Origin: Streptomyces sp. KMM 9044
GTDB lineage: Bacteria; Actinomycetota; Actinomycetes; Streptomycetales; Streptomycetaceae
Assembly: GCF_024701375.2 (NCBI RefSeq)
Contig: NZ_CP113910.1
Location: 6,696,001-6,760,000 of the forward strand
Length of the DNA: 64,000 nucleotides
Direction of reading: 5' to 3'
The position numbers were made by a program, and so were the translations under genes. Below the pieces are notes generated by a model. The model saw nothing but the letters and a program-made list of their open reading frames with translations, did no database searches and was not told the origin of the DNA. Every line of letters starts with the position of its first letter. Within the stretch, counting starts at the first letter, position 1. Shown in pieces: positions 38,859-46,682 of the stretch.

Positions 38859-39989
38859 ATGGCTGCTCACGCCGTACGCCTGGAGAGCGCCGGCACGTCC
38901 GTGACCGTCGTCTCGCCCGAGCGGGCCGTCACCGACTGGTCGGCCCGGTACTTCGGCTCGTGGTGGAAGGCGGCCGAGGTGCCGGCGGAGGGTGTCTGCG
39001 CCGGGCCCCTGGTCACCGCGACCGTGGACGGCGACCGGTACGACGACGTGTCGTTCGCGGTGACGCAGGCCCCCCACACGAGCACCGCCTACGCGCGGGC
39101 TCAACTCCTCGTCGCCCGTGATGTTTCCTCGGGTGTCATCCGGGCCGTCGGGCCGGAGCAGGGCCTCGTCTACCGGTCCGAGCCGGGCACGGGACGGCTG
39201 GACGTCATCGGTCGCGACACCGAGGGCGTCGCCACGGCGACCGCGCGCCTGGCCCGCGAGGTGATGCGCGGTCAGCTACTGCGGGACGGGTGGGCGGTGC
39301 TGCACGCCTCGGCTGTCGTGACCGAGGACGGCCGCACCGTGTTGACGTTCGGCAGCAAGGGCGCGGGGAAGACGACCACGGCGCTCGCCCTGGTGGCCCG
39401 TCACGGGCTCGGGCTGCTCGCGAACGACCGCGTGTTCGTCCGGCCCAACGACCGCGGAGGAGTGGATGTCCTGCCGTGGCCGGCGGCCGCCGCGGTCGGT
39501 CTCGGTCTGATGGAGGCCCTCGGCTGGTTCAGGATCGCCCGCGCGGGGCTGGAGTGCGGCGACGCGCTCCACCCGACGCAGGATGAGCGAGTCACTCAGG
39601 CGCTCCTCGCGGGGGAGCGCACGCCGTTGTGGGAGCGCGGCAAGGAGCTGAAGGCGCAGGTGTTCCCGCACCAGTTCACGAGCTGGTTCGGGGTGCCCCT
39701 GGCGACCGAGGGCGAGGCCGCGGCCCTGGTGTTCCCCCGCATCGAGGCCGACGCGGCCCCGGCCGAGGAGGACACCAGCCGCACCCTGAACGAGGCGGAC
39801 TTCATGAGCGGGGCGACCGAGGACCGGTACCCGGACGTGCTCGGTCTGGTGGGGGTGGACGGGGGCGGGGCCGAGGCGTCCCGCCGGGAGGCCGCCCAGC
39901 GGCTGGCCGCGCTGCCTCACCACGGTGTGGTTCTCGGCCACGACATCGGCGCGAATGCCGAGTTCCTGGCCAAGACGCTCGGGCTCTGA
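38859..39989 (+). CDS. HPr-kinase-like P-loop protein
   Basis: 376 residues. ATG 38859 with GGAAGGA upstream. Residues 1-120 form an N-terminal domain; a P-loop GSKGAGKTTTALALVARHG starts at residue 165 and DGWAVLHASAVV just before it is typical of HprK-like kinases (HASAV, then glycine loop). GLLANDRVFVRPN and PWPAAAAVGLGLM follow. HprK-like enzymes in lasso-peptide clusters phosphorylate the precursor; by analogy this one may phosphorylate the peptide or a glycerol-derived group. Last gene before a strong terminator. Confidence 0.78.
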   Translation: MAAHAVRLESAGTSVTVVSPERAVTDWSARYFGSWWKAAEVPAEGVCAGPLVTATVDGDRYDDVSFAVTQAPHTSTAYARAQLLVARDVSSGVIRAVGPEQGLVYRSEPGTGRLDVIGRDTEGVATATARLAREVMRGQLLRDGWAVLHASAVVTEDGRTVLTFGSKGAGKTTTALALVARHGLGLLANDRVFVRPNDRGGVDVLPWPAAAAVGLGLMEALGWFRIARAGLECGDALHPTQDERVTQALLAGERTPLWERGKELKAQVFPHQFTSWFGVPLATEGEAAALVFPRIEADAAPAEEDTSRTLNEADFMSGATEDRYPDVLGLVGVDGGGAEASRREAAQRLAALPHHGVVLGHDIGANAEFLAKTLGL

Positions 39990-39999
39990 CCCGCTGAAG

Positions 40000-40026
40000 G
40001 GGAGGGCCCGCCCGCCGGGCCCTCCC
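40000..40026 (+). terminator. Terminator at the end of the TfuA/YcaO operon
   Basis: Perfect 11-bp stem GGGAGGGCCCG / CGGGCCCTCCC with a 5-nt loop, 11 bases after the kinase stop. A second hairpin GCAGGCCC…GGGCCTGC follows at 40071-40102. Confidence 0.85.
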
Positions 40027-40133
40027 GAGGCGGGCAGCTGCCTTCCGGCTCCTGACGGGCGGGTGACACCGCAGGCCCTGGTGAGTTCGCGCCGGGGCCT
40101 GCGGCGTGCGCGCGGCGTGGGTAGCGTGCGGTC

Positions 40134-40208
40134 ATGCGCTTTCACTGGGGCTGGATCGAGCCCGTGATGCTCGTGCCGTACGTGCCCACCCTCGGCCCCG
40201 CGCGCTGA
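40134..40208 (+). other. 24-codon open segment in frame with the acetyltransferase
   Basis: ATG 40134 lies 6 nt after TAGCGT (leaderless pattern). The 24 codons start MRFHWGWIEPVMLVPYVPTL and end at TGA 40206-40208. The same frame continues after the TGA into the acetyltransferase without another stop (GDPLHDLLEAVVENASTG). It is either a short peptide or the original N-terminus of the acetyltransferase cut off by a nonsense codon. Confidence 0.5.
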
Positions 40209-40238
40209 GGGGACCCGCTCCACGACCTCCTGGAGGCC

Positions 40239-40991
40239 GTGGTCGAGAACGCCAGCACCGGCCGCTTCCTCCCGCATGACAAGGACCGCCGCTGGGGCGG
40301 GAGCAAGGCCGAGCGTGTCTTGGTCGATGCCATCGAACACGACCAGCATCGGACGCTCATTCCCACCTTCACCGAGCGCGGCGGTGGTGTCGTCAAGGTT
40401 CACGTCTACGGGGCCACCCTGTCGGCCGGCGCGGACCTGGCACGTAAGCTCGCACCCCTTCACGGCGCCGCCCGGGCCCGGGTCGTCTGGTTCCTCGGGC
40501 CTGACCAGCCCGACGCGTACGCCCGGGGAACTCGAGTTCAGCTCAAGGACTTCGAGAGCGGGCCCGGGGCCGCGCCCGGCGTGCCGGTCCAGGAGTACAA
40601 GGAGCTGCCCGAAGAGGCCGGGTTCGAGGTGTTCGCCACGGCGATGGTCGAGGGCGGTTTCGCGTTCCTGTACGACCGGATGCGGGCCAGCGCTGTCGGC
40701 CCTGTCCTCACCGTGCTGCACGACGGCCGCGTGGTCGGCGCTATCGGGCCCATGGAGACCATGGCCGACGCCGGAGGCCGGGCACGACTACTGCCCCAGT
40801 ACTTCGGCGTCCTGCCCTTCCACCGCGGGCGCGGCTACGGACGGGCCCTGTGGCGCGCAGCGATGCACTGGGGCCACCAGCACGGCGCGGCGTACCAACT
40901 CCTGCAGACCGAGGTGGGAGGAGCCTCGGATTGGCTGTGCATTGCGGAAGGACTGTCGTCCCTGGGGTTCGTCAACCAGGCCGACGTGTGA
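40239..40991 (+). CDS. GNAT-family acetyltransferase
   Basis: 250 residues from GTG 40239 (CTGGAGG upstream). The GNAT acetyl-CoA loop is in LLPQYFGVLPFHRGRGYGRA (RGRGYGRA) and the preceding strand in GPVLTVLHDGRVVGAIGPME. The C-terminal block LLQTEVGGASDWLCIAEGLS and LGFV is typical. The N-terminal 130 residues are less conserved (GATLSAGADLARKLAPLHGA). A separate transcription unit after the operon terminator; could acetylate the product or give self-protection. Confidence 0.75.
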   Translation: MVENASTGRFLPHDKDRRWGGSKAERVLVDAIEHDQHRTLIPTFTERGGGVVKVHVYGATLSAGADLARKLAPLHGAARARVVWFLGPDQPDAYARGTRVQLKDFESGPGAAPGVPVQEYKELPEEAGFEVFATAMVEGGFAFLYDRMRASAVGPVLTVLHDGRVVGAIGPMETMADAGGRARLLPQYFGVLPFHRGRGYGRALWRAAMHWGHQHGAAYQLLQTEVGGASDWLCIAEGLSSLGFVNQADV

Positions 40992-41064
40992 GCCCGGGTG
41001 ATCATTTGGAAGACGTCGGGCGGGCTTCCCGGGCCCGGCCGCCCCCTGAGGAAAGGACCCCGCA

Positions 41065-41292
41065 GTGAGCCAGCACCATTCCGTCCGTGCGGCAGTGTTC
41101 TCGGCCGGGTCCTGGGGCACCGCCGTGGGGAAGATCATGGCGGACGCCGGCACGAGCGTGATCATGCATGCCCGGCGCCGTGAGATCGCAGACGCGATCA
41201 ACTCGGCGCACGTGAATCCTGGGTACTTCCCGGACGTCGAGCTGCCCGCCGTCCTGGCTGCGACGACCGACCCGGCCGCCGCGCTCGCTGAG
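41065..41292 (+). pseudogene. Second glycerol-3-phosphate dehydrogenase-like gene, truncated
   Basis: GTG 41065 with AGGAAAGGA upstream. The 76 remaining residues parallel the protein at 36431: AAVFSAGSWGTAVGKIMADA, MHARRREIADAINSAHVNPG and YFPDVELPAVLAATTDPAAA. It is cut by the IS3-family element at about 41292. The missing three quarters are not found on the other side, so it was also deleted. Confidence 0.88.
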
Positions 41293-41537
41293 GTGCCCCG
41301 GAGTTTCCGGACAGGGACCCAATAGGGTTGTTCTGTCAAGGAAATGAGGAAGTTCGAAGTGGCGCCACCCAGCAAGTACACCCCGGAGTTTCGTGAGGAA
41401 GCCGTCCAGATGGCACTCCGGTCCAGCAAGACCATCTCGGAGACGGCCCGCGAGCTCGAATTGAACTCGGAGGCACTCCGGGGCTGGGTGAAGAAACACC
41501 AGAAACGGAACGAGCCAGCTGCCGGTGCACCGTTGAC

Positions 41538-43044
41538 GGGTCTTCGAATTTAGTCGGGGAGGGCCGCCCGTGACCTGTACCGCCGGTTGCCGAGAGTGAC
41601 CGTCGTGGGTGCGTGAGGGGTGAACGCAGACCGCCCGCGCTGCTTGTGGATCATGACTGGTGTCTAGACAGCCGATCTTCAAACAGACACGGGCGGCATG
41701 GGCCACGATACCGGCGCGACGGCGCTGTTCGATCTGGAGGGGGTCGCGGTGGCCGAGGTCGTCCGCGACGAGGACGGGATACGTACGGTGCGTCTGGTGA
41801 CCACGGACCCGGCGGCGCGGGCCTGCCCGGCGTGTGGGACCTTCGCCACCCGGGTCAAGGAACGGGCCGTGACGCGGCCTCGTGACCTCGCCCATGGCGG
41901 TGGCGCGGTACGGATCCGCTGGCACAAACGGCGCTGGCAGTGTCGTGAAGATGCCTGTGAGCGGGGCTCGTTCACCGAACAGATTCCCCAGATACCCGCA
42001 CGGATGCGGCTCACCGAGCGGCTGCGGACCGCGTGCGGGCAGGCCGTGGCCGACGGCGGACGCACCGTGGTGCAGACCGGCCGCGACCTGGGGCCGTCCT
42101 GGCCGGTCGTCATGCGCGCCACCCGCACCTACGCCGAGCGCCACCTGCCCGCCGCACTGCCGACGACCGAGGCGATCGGGATCGACGAGACGAGGCGGGG
42201 CAAGCCGGTATGGAAGCAGAACCCGGACACGGAGAAGTGGGAGCTGGTCGCGGATGCCTGGCACATCGGCTTCGTCGACGCGATCGGCGGACGCGGCCTG
42301 TTCGGCCAGGTCGAGGGCCGCAACGCGGACTCGGTCGCCGACTGGCTCAGCGCCCAGCCCGCCGCCTGGCGCGAACACGTGCGCTACGTCGCCATCGACC
42401 TGTGCGCCACCTTCCGCGCCGCAATCCACCGCGCCCTGCCCCACGCCACCGTCGTCATCGACTGCTTCCACATCGTGCAACTCGCCCAGCGCCACCTCGC
42501 CGACCTGCGCCGACGCCTCACCTGGAAACAGCACGGCCGCCGGGCCCGCAAGGGAGACAGCGTCTACACCGTCCGCAAACTCCTGCGCCGCAACAAGGAA
42601 GACCTCACCGGAGAACAACTCGCCCTGCTCAAGGTCGAGTTGGAGTACATGGGCACCTACGGCCGTCAGATCTACGCGGCCTGGCAGGCCAAGGAACTCC
42701 TGCGTGACCTCCTCGGCCTGGCCGTCCACCGCACCCACGTCACCCCCGACCGCTCCGCGATCTCCGCAGCCCGCCACCGCTTCAACGCCCACGTCGCCGA
42801 CCACGCCCACCTGCCCGAACTCGTCACCCTCGCCGAAACCGTCGATCAGTGGTGGAACGGCATCGAGGCATACGTCCTGACCGGGATCACGAACGCCGCC
42901 AGCGAGGGCAACAACCGCGTCATCAAGCTCGACGCGCGATGCGCCTTCGGCTATCGCAACCGCGCCAACCAACGCCTACGGTCACTCTGCGCGACCACGA
43001 GACGAGCCCGCCGCGAGGGGGTCCCCGACTAACTTCGAAGACCC
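41538..43044 (+). mobile_element. ISL3-family element
   Basis: 1507 bp. Terminal repeats GGGTCTTCGAATTTAGTCGG (left) and CCGACTAACTTCGAAGACCC (right). Target duplication CCGTTGAC (8 bp, as usual for ISL3) at 41530-41537 and 43045-43052. Confidence 0.93.
41698..43032 (+). CDS. ISL3-family transposase
   Basis: 444 residues, intact. N-terminal zinc-binding motif (RACPACGTFATR and WQCREDACERGSF), an HTH region, then the DDE_Tnp_ISL3 core with AIGIDETRRGKPVWK, VAIDLCATFRAAIHRALPHA, and VVIDCFHIVQLAQRHLADLR, and the C-terminal NAASEGNNRVIKLDARCAFG containing the catalytic Glu. Confidence 0.94.
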   Translation: MGHDTGATALFDLEGVAVAEVVRDEDGIRTVRLVTTDPAARACPACGTFATRVKERAVTRPRDLAHGGGAVRIRWHKRRWQCREDACERGSFTEQIPQIPARMRLTERLRTACGQAVADGGRTVVQTGRDLGPSWPVVMRATRTYAERHLPAALPTTEAIGIDETRRGKPVWKQNPDTEKWELVADAWHIGFVDAIGGRGLFGQVEGRNADSVADWLSAQPAAWREHVRYVAIDLCATFRAAIHRALPHATVVIDCFHIVQLAQRHLADLRRRLTWKQHGRRARKGDSVYTVRKLLRRNKEDLTGEQLALLKVELEYMGTYGRQIYAAWQAKELLRDLLGLAVHRTHVTPDRSAISAARHRFNAHVADHAHLPELVTLAETVDQWWNGIEAYVLTGITNAASEGNNRVIKLDARCAFGYRNRANQRLRSLCATTRRARREGVPD

Positions 43045-43190
43045 CCGTTGACGCTCGATGAGCGGGCGCGCTTGAAGGAACAGGACCGGCGCATCCGTGA
43101 ACTGGAGGCGGAAGTCTCCTTCTTGAAAAAAGCCGCAGCGTACTTCGCGAAGGATCCCCGGTAGCGAGCAAGTACGAGTTCATCGAAACG

Positions 43191-44054
43191 ATGCGGCTCG
43201 GCACAGCGGAGTGCGCGTATTCCGTCGAGTTCATGTGTGAACGGCTCGGCGTGTCCAAGTCTGGCTATTACGAATGGCGGAACCGTCCCAATTCTGCGAC
43301 GGTCCAGCGGCGCGAGGAACTGAAACTGCTCATCAAGAAGGCATTCGACATGTCCGACAGCGCCTACGGCTACCGGCGCATCCACGCCCAGCTCGCCCGC
43401 TGGGGCCACACCGCCGGCCTGGAGCTGATCCGTATGCTGATGCGTGAACTGGGCCTGGTGCCCTGCCAGCCGAAGCCGAAGCGGTGGTCGCTCACCAAGG
43501 CCGCCGCGGGCGCCGTGCCGGATCTCGTCGGCCGCAACTTCACCGCCGACGCCCCCGGCGAGAAACTCGTCGGCGACATCACTTACATCAAGACCGGAGA
43601 AGGGTGGCTGTATCTCGCGACCGTCATCGACTGCTGCACGAAGGAAGTCATCGGCTACGCGATGGACGACCACTATCAAACTCCCCTCATGTCCCAGGCA
43701 ATTCGCAACGCGGCACGGAACAGGAAACTCGCCGACGGCGCGATATTTCACTCCGATCGCGGGTCGAACTACATGTCAGCAGAGTTCGCGGCGACGCTGA
43801 AGCGGTTCAGGATCCGCAGATCTTCCGGGCGTACCGGGGTCTGCTTCGACAACGCCATGGCCGAATCGTTCTTCGGGGCCTTGAAGAACGAGCGGGTTTC
43901 CCGCGTGACTTACCTGGCCCGAGAGGCCGCCCGACAGGACATCACTCGATACATCGAACTCTGGTACAATCACAAGCGCCTCCACTCGGCTGTTGGTTAC
44001 CGCCCGCCGCGAGAAGTCCACGCCGAATACACGGAGTTGCACATAGCCGCGTGA
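43191..44054 (+). CDS. IS3-family transposase OrfB
   Basis: 287 residues from ATG 43191; the frame is open from about 43161, and OrfB is normally produced by frameshifting at the end of OrfA. HTH_21-type region (SDSAYGYRRIHAQLARWGHT), first Asp in KLVGDITYIKTGEGW, second in AIFHSDRGSNYMSAEF, Glu in NAMAESFFGALKNER. Intact C-terminus (YNHKRLHSAVGYRPPREVHA). Confidence 0.92.
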   Translation: MRLGTAECAYSVEFMCERLGVSKSGYYEWRNRPNSATVQRREELKLLIKKAFDMSDSAYGYRRIHAQLARWGHTAGLELIRMLMRELGLVPCQPKPKRWSLTKAAAGAVPDLVGRNFTADAPGEKLVGDITYIKTGEGWLYLATVIDCCTKEVIGYAMDDHYQTPLMSQAIRNAARNRKLADGAIFHSDRGSNYMSAEFAATLKRFRIRRSSGRTGVCFDNAMAESFFGALKNERVSRVTYLAREAARQDITRYIELWYNHKRLHSAVGYRPPREVHAEYTELHIAA

Positions 44055-44265
44055 AATAGACGGTCAGCTCACTGTCCGGAAAACGCGAGGCCCCTCAGTG
44101 AACCCTTCTCGGTAACGTCTCGTGACGGTTTGTGATCTTCGTTCAGGTGGTGCGGCCGTGTTCCATCTGGAGCAGGACGAGGGCGGCTCGGGCGATCCGG
44201 GTGATGCTGCCAGGGTCGAGGCTGACCCGGCGCAGAGCCTTGAACGTGACTTTGAGCAGGGCATT

Positions 44266-44396
44266 GACTCTGTTGCTCAATTGCGGAGAGTGACGCCGAC
44301 CTGTCGACGGGGCGCGTGGAACGGGCCTCGCGAGGAGGCGGTCCGGCCCCTCTCGGATGCGGTGCGTGACCATCCCCCGAATTGAGCAGCAGAGTC
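44266..44396 (+). mobile_element. MITE-like element 1 (131 bp)
   Basis: Terminal inverted repeats GACTCTGTTGCTCAATT and AATTGAGCAGCAGAGTC. Flanked by GGCATT at 44260-44265 and 44397-44402. Too short to code. The interior includes a CTCGCGAGGAGG stretch. Confidence 0.88.
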
Positions 44397-44402
44397 GGCA
44401 TT

Positions 44403-44542
44403 GACTCTGCTGCGCAATTACCCGGCGTGATGACGCCGTGCCGATACGGCCTTCAGAGCGCGTCGCAGATGCAGGCAGGCCGGGCGCGGCCGAGCCCTGA
44501 AAGCATGGCACGTGATCGCTCGCCGAATTGAGCAGCAGAGTC
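44403..44542 (+). mobile_element. MITE-like element 2 (140 bp)
   Basis: Terminal inverted repeats GACTCTGCTGCGCAATT and AATTGAGCAGCAGAGTC. Flanked by GGCATT at 44397-44402 and 44543-44548. The ends match element 1; the interior is different except for short shared blocks (TGACGCCG, CGTGA near the right end). Confidence 0.88.
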
Positions 44543-45381
44543 GGCATTCGCGCGCTCGGCGACGCCGTGGATGCCACGGATCACCTTGTTGAACGTCTGC
44601 TGTTCGAGGTCGAGTTCGCCGCCCTGCGGCTTCTTGGCCGGGTGGCGGAAGCCGTCGCCGGCGTTCTCGTAGCCGAGATCGGTCAGAGTCGGGATGTCCA
44701 GAGTGGCGGCGAGCCGGTTCAGCGCGCCGATCAGGCCGTGGGTGCGCGCGCAGGTGGTGTCGTGCTCGCGGCCGGGGCGGACCGGGGACACCCAGAGCGG
44801 CCAGCCGTCCGGGGCGGAGATGACCTGCACATTCCCGCCATGATGCTTGTGCTTCCCGGACCACCAGAGATCTGCCCCGTTGGGACCGGGGGCGGCGACG
44901 CGGTCGGTGCGGATGACAGTGCCGTCCAGGTTGAGGTGGGTGTACCCGGCGGCCGCCGCCCGCTCCAGTGCGGTGGCCAGGTCCGGGGCGTGGTCGGCGA
45001 GCACGGTCAGCCCCTCGTGGAGATAGCGGTAGGCGGTCGGCACCGAGATCCGGCTGTCCCGGGCGAGTTGGGCCAGCCGGGTTCCGTCGACGAACCACCG
45101 CAGGACGAGGATCCCCTGCTTGAAGACGCCCAGGGCGCGGGTGTTCTTGCGGGTGCCGAGCCGGTCGCGGTGCTCGCGCAGGAGCCGGGCCAGGGTCTCG
45201 GCGGTCTCCCTGCCGACATCGAGCACGGCGGTGTAGGTGATACTGGTCAACGTGTGAAGCCTCTGGCCGTACGGAACTTGATTTTCGCAGACCTGTTCCT
45301 ACCAGGGGCTTCACCCATATCTGACAGCGGGGCACTCGACGCGGTCCGGCTCACCCCGCACGCGGTCACGCACTGCAACCG

Positions 45382-46680
45382 TCACGTTGCCGAGAAGACC
45401 TCAGTGTCGGCTGACCCCTTGCCGGCGACCGGGGCCGCCCCGGTGACAGGCACCGTCCGGCGCCGCAGACGGCGTACGTCCGGCACGCACAGCACCGCCG
45501 CCGTGACCACGACGACCAGCGCGGCGCAGCCCCACAGCGCCTCCGTACGGCCGAACGCGGTCTCGGCGGGACCCGCCAGCGCCATCGTGGCCGGCACCAG
45601 GGCGACGGACCCGAACCAGTCGTAGGCCGACACCCGGGACAGTTTCTCCTCCGGGATCTCCTGATGAAGCGCCGTCATCCAGGAGACCCCGAACACCTCG
45701 ACGGTCACCCCGGTCACGCACATCACCGCGCACAGCACCGCCACCGGTACCGGCACGGCCAGCGCTGCGGACGGCAGGGCCAGCGGGAACACGCACAGGG
45801 TGCCGACGAACAGCAGTCGGCGCGGTTTCCAGCGGGTCATCAGCAGCGCGCCCAGCACCGTGCCCGCCCCGAAGAAGGCCAGAGCCAGACCCCAGGGCGC
45901 CGCGCCGCCCAGATGATCCCGGGCGACGAGCGGACCGTAGACCGCGTCGGCGGCGCCGACCACGGCGTTGGCGACGGAGAACTGGATGACGATGCCCCAC
46001 AGCCATGGCCGGCCGGCGAACTCCCGCCAGCCGTCCCGGAGGTCGGCGAGCAGACCGCCGCCCGGGGCGCGCGGGGGTATGTGCTTCACGTCGAGGAAGG
46101 CCCGCAGGGCCGCCGCGGCCGCGAAGGCCGCCGCGTCCGCCGCGAGCACCCAGCCCGGTCCCATCGCCGCGATCATGAGGCCGCCGAGGGCGGCACCGCC
46201 GAGTGTCGCGCCCTGCATCGCCATCCGGAACACCGCGAACGCCCGGCCGGCCTGCTCGCCCTCGACAGAGGAGAGCAGCATGCCCTCGGCGGCCGGCCCG
46301 AAGAACGCCTGGCCGACTCCGCCGAGTGCGCTGAGCAGCATCATCTGCCACAGGTGTGCCTCGCCTGCCAGGACCAGCACCGCGAACGCGGCCTGCGAGA
46401 GACAGTTGAGGACATTGGCTGCGACCATCACATGGTGGCGCGGCAGCCGGTCCGCGACGGCGCCGCCGATCAACAGGAACAGCACCAGCGGCAGGGTGCG
46501 GGCGGCGGCCACCAGGCCCACGTCGCCGCCGTCCCCGCCCGCGCCCAGCACCGCGAACGCGGAGGCGATCAGCGCGCCGTGACTGCCCAGGCTCGTCACC
46601 ACGGCGGACGCGGTCAGCAGTGTGTAGTTGCGGCCCGCCCAGGCGGGACGGCGGGGGGAGGAGTCCTCGGCTCCCCTGCC
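45382..46680 (-). CDS. MFS transporter, C-terminus altered by an IS
   Basis: About 430 residues with twelve predicted membrane segments (SLGSHGALIASAFAVLGAGG, TLPLVLFLLIGGAVADRLPR, MMLLSALGGVGQAFFGPAAE and others), of the MFS_3/enterobactin-exporter type. The final residues EVFSAT and the stop are encoded by the IS5 end at 45382-45402; the native end is displaced. No ATG, GTG or TTG is in frame near the expected start; the frame stays open far upstream into the next gene, so the start given is the point where the MFS reading begins and is uncertain. Confidence 0.75.
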   Translation of the reverse strand, partial: GRGAEDSSPRRPAWAGRNYTLLTASAVVTSLGSHGALIASAFAVLGAGGDGGDVGLVAAARTLPLVLFLLIGGAVADRLPRHHVMVAANVLNCLSQAAFAVLVLAGEAHLWQMMLLSALGGVGQAFFGPAAEGMLLSSVEGEQAGRAFAVFRMAMQGATLGGAALGGLMIAAMGPGWVLAADAAAFAAAAALRAFLDVKHIPPRAPGGGLLADLRDGWREFAGRPWLWGIVIQFSVANAVVGAADAVYGPLVARDHLGGAAPWGLALAFFGAGTVLGALLMTRWKPRRLLFVGTLCVFPLALPSAALAVPVPVAVLCAVMCVTGVTVEVFGVSWMTALHQEIPEEKLSRVSAYDWFGSVALVPATMALAGPAETAFGRTEALWGCAALVVVVTAAVLCVPDVRRLRRRTVPVTGAAPVAGKGSADTEVFSAT

Positions 46681-46682
46681 CG

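Larger units (their letters stand above)
41344..43164 (+). pseudogene. IS3-family OrfA, interrupted by ISL3
   Basis: Piece 1 (41344-41537): APPSKYTPEFREEAVQMALR and ETARELELNSEALRGWVKKH, the HTH. Piece 2 (43053-43164): LDERARLKEQDRRIRELEAE and VSFLKKAAAYFAKDPR, the coiled coil. Removing the ISL3 element and one CCGTTGAC restores an unbroken OrfA of about 100 residues. Confidence 0.9.
41291..44092 (+). mobile_element. IS3-family element carrying an ISL3 insertion
   Basis: Ends approximate: left CCGGAGTTTCCGGACAG (about 41296-41312), right CTGTCCGGAAAACGCGAGG (about 44073-44091), imperfect inverted repeats. About 1.3 kb without the ISL3 element (41538-43044). Confidence 0.8.
44143..45250 (-). 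pseudogene. IS5-family transposase (third copy), interrupted by MITEs
   Basis: The N-terminal 230 residues are recognisable (HLNLDGTVIRTDRVAAPGPN, LTDLGYENAGDGFRHPAKKP) up to GIHGVAERAN. Two short elements then interrupt it, and the C-terminal ALLKVTFKALRRVSLDPGSI follows to the stop at 44143. Excising both elements restores GVAERANALLKVTFKALRRV without frameshift. The sequence is clearly more diverged than the copies at 1.1 and 25 kb. Start probably TTG 45250. Confidence 0.88.
44101..45402 (-). mobile_element. IS5-family (ISL2-type) element, third copy, with two MITE insertions
   Basis: Ends GAACCCTTCTCGGTAAC and GTTGCCGAGAAGACCTC, diverged from the other copies. Target repeat AGT at 44098-44100 and 45403-45405. 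Without the two MITE-like inserts and their extra repeats it is about 1.02 kb. It provides the last codons and stop of the neighbouring MFS gene. Confidence 0.88.
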
